From the NCBI GenBank assembly GCA_905215205.1, contig CAJMPK010000106.1, positions 1 through 5,404 on the forward strand: a stretch of DNA of 5,404 bases, read 5' to 3'. Below the pieces are notes generated by a model. That model was not told the DNA's origin. It saw nothing but the letters and a program-made list of their open reading frames with translations, and did not search any database. The stretch is from an uncultured bacterium (GTDB lineage Bacteria > Actinomycetota > Coriobacteriia > Coriobacteriales > Coriobacteriaceae). The position numbers and the translations under genes are program-made. Shown piece by piece: positions 5,370 through 5,404 of the stretch (positions are counted from its first letter, which is position 1; each line of letters starts with the position of its first letter).

Positions 5370-5404
5370 ACCACCACGAAGGGGACAGGCTCCTTTGTGG
5401 CGGT
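5370..5404. repeat. Second type of REP-like hairpin with a GGGACAGG core
   Basis: Bases 5370-5382 pair with 5392-5404 over 13 positions, with one mismatch (A5373 with C5401) and one wobble, around a 9-base loop. The loop side carries GGGACAGG (5382-5389), shared with copy 3 of the other repeat in the same orientation, but the stem is unrelated. It reaches the window edge and may continue. This is the style of short palindromes moved by REP-associated Y1 transposases; none is encoded here. Confidence 0.6.

Overview
The window looks like part of the chromosome of a Coriobacteriia-type gut actinobacterium, most likely Collinsella or a close relative. This rests on the fairly high GC content, the codon usage, the type of genes present and the small hairpin repeats carrying GGGACAGG. 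It is an inference from recognition and was not checked by search. Four complete protein genes can be supported. There are no RNA genes, no CRISPR array and no transposase gene.

Region 1 (1-2140) is an accessory-looking module. A 42-base sequence at 3-44 is repeated exactly, in the same orientation, at 2089-2130. Between the copies is one gene (319-2019) for a 566-residue protein with a Schlafen-type AlbA_2 domain, a GHKL-type ATPase domain and two C-terminal winged helices. Upstream lies an AT-rich stretch (104-314) with about ten copies of a 10-base motif, TCTCTCTAAA or its reverse complement. The copies flank a candidate -10 and reach the ribosome binding site. The simplest reading is a self-regulated regulator with a multi-site operator. 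A hairpin follows the gene at 2029-2078.

Region 2 (2141-3360) holds larE on the minus strand, a sulfur transferase of nickel-pincer cofactor synthesis. Two hairpins lie beyond its stop codon and a good promoter lies in front of it. larB, larC and larA are not in the window. The 2141-2314 stretch has no supportable gene. The 3194-3360 stretch is the divergent promoter region shared with the next gene.

Region 3 (3361-4127) holds a plus-strand HAD-superfamily phosphatase or sugar phosphomutase of the beta-phosphoglucomutase-like type. It converges on a LacI-family regulator. A 21-bp-arm bidirectional terminator separates the two stop codons.

Region 4 (4125-5404) holds the LacI-family regulator on the minus strand with a consensus -35 box. 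That box overlaps the edge of a third, inverted copy of the dispersed hairpin repeat. A second, different hairpin repeat with the same GGGACAGG core closes the window.

The genes do not form one operon or an obvious pathway. The most unusual part is the motif array together with the repeat-bounded ATPase/HTH gene.
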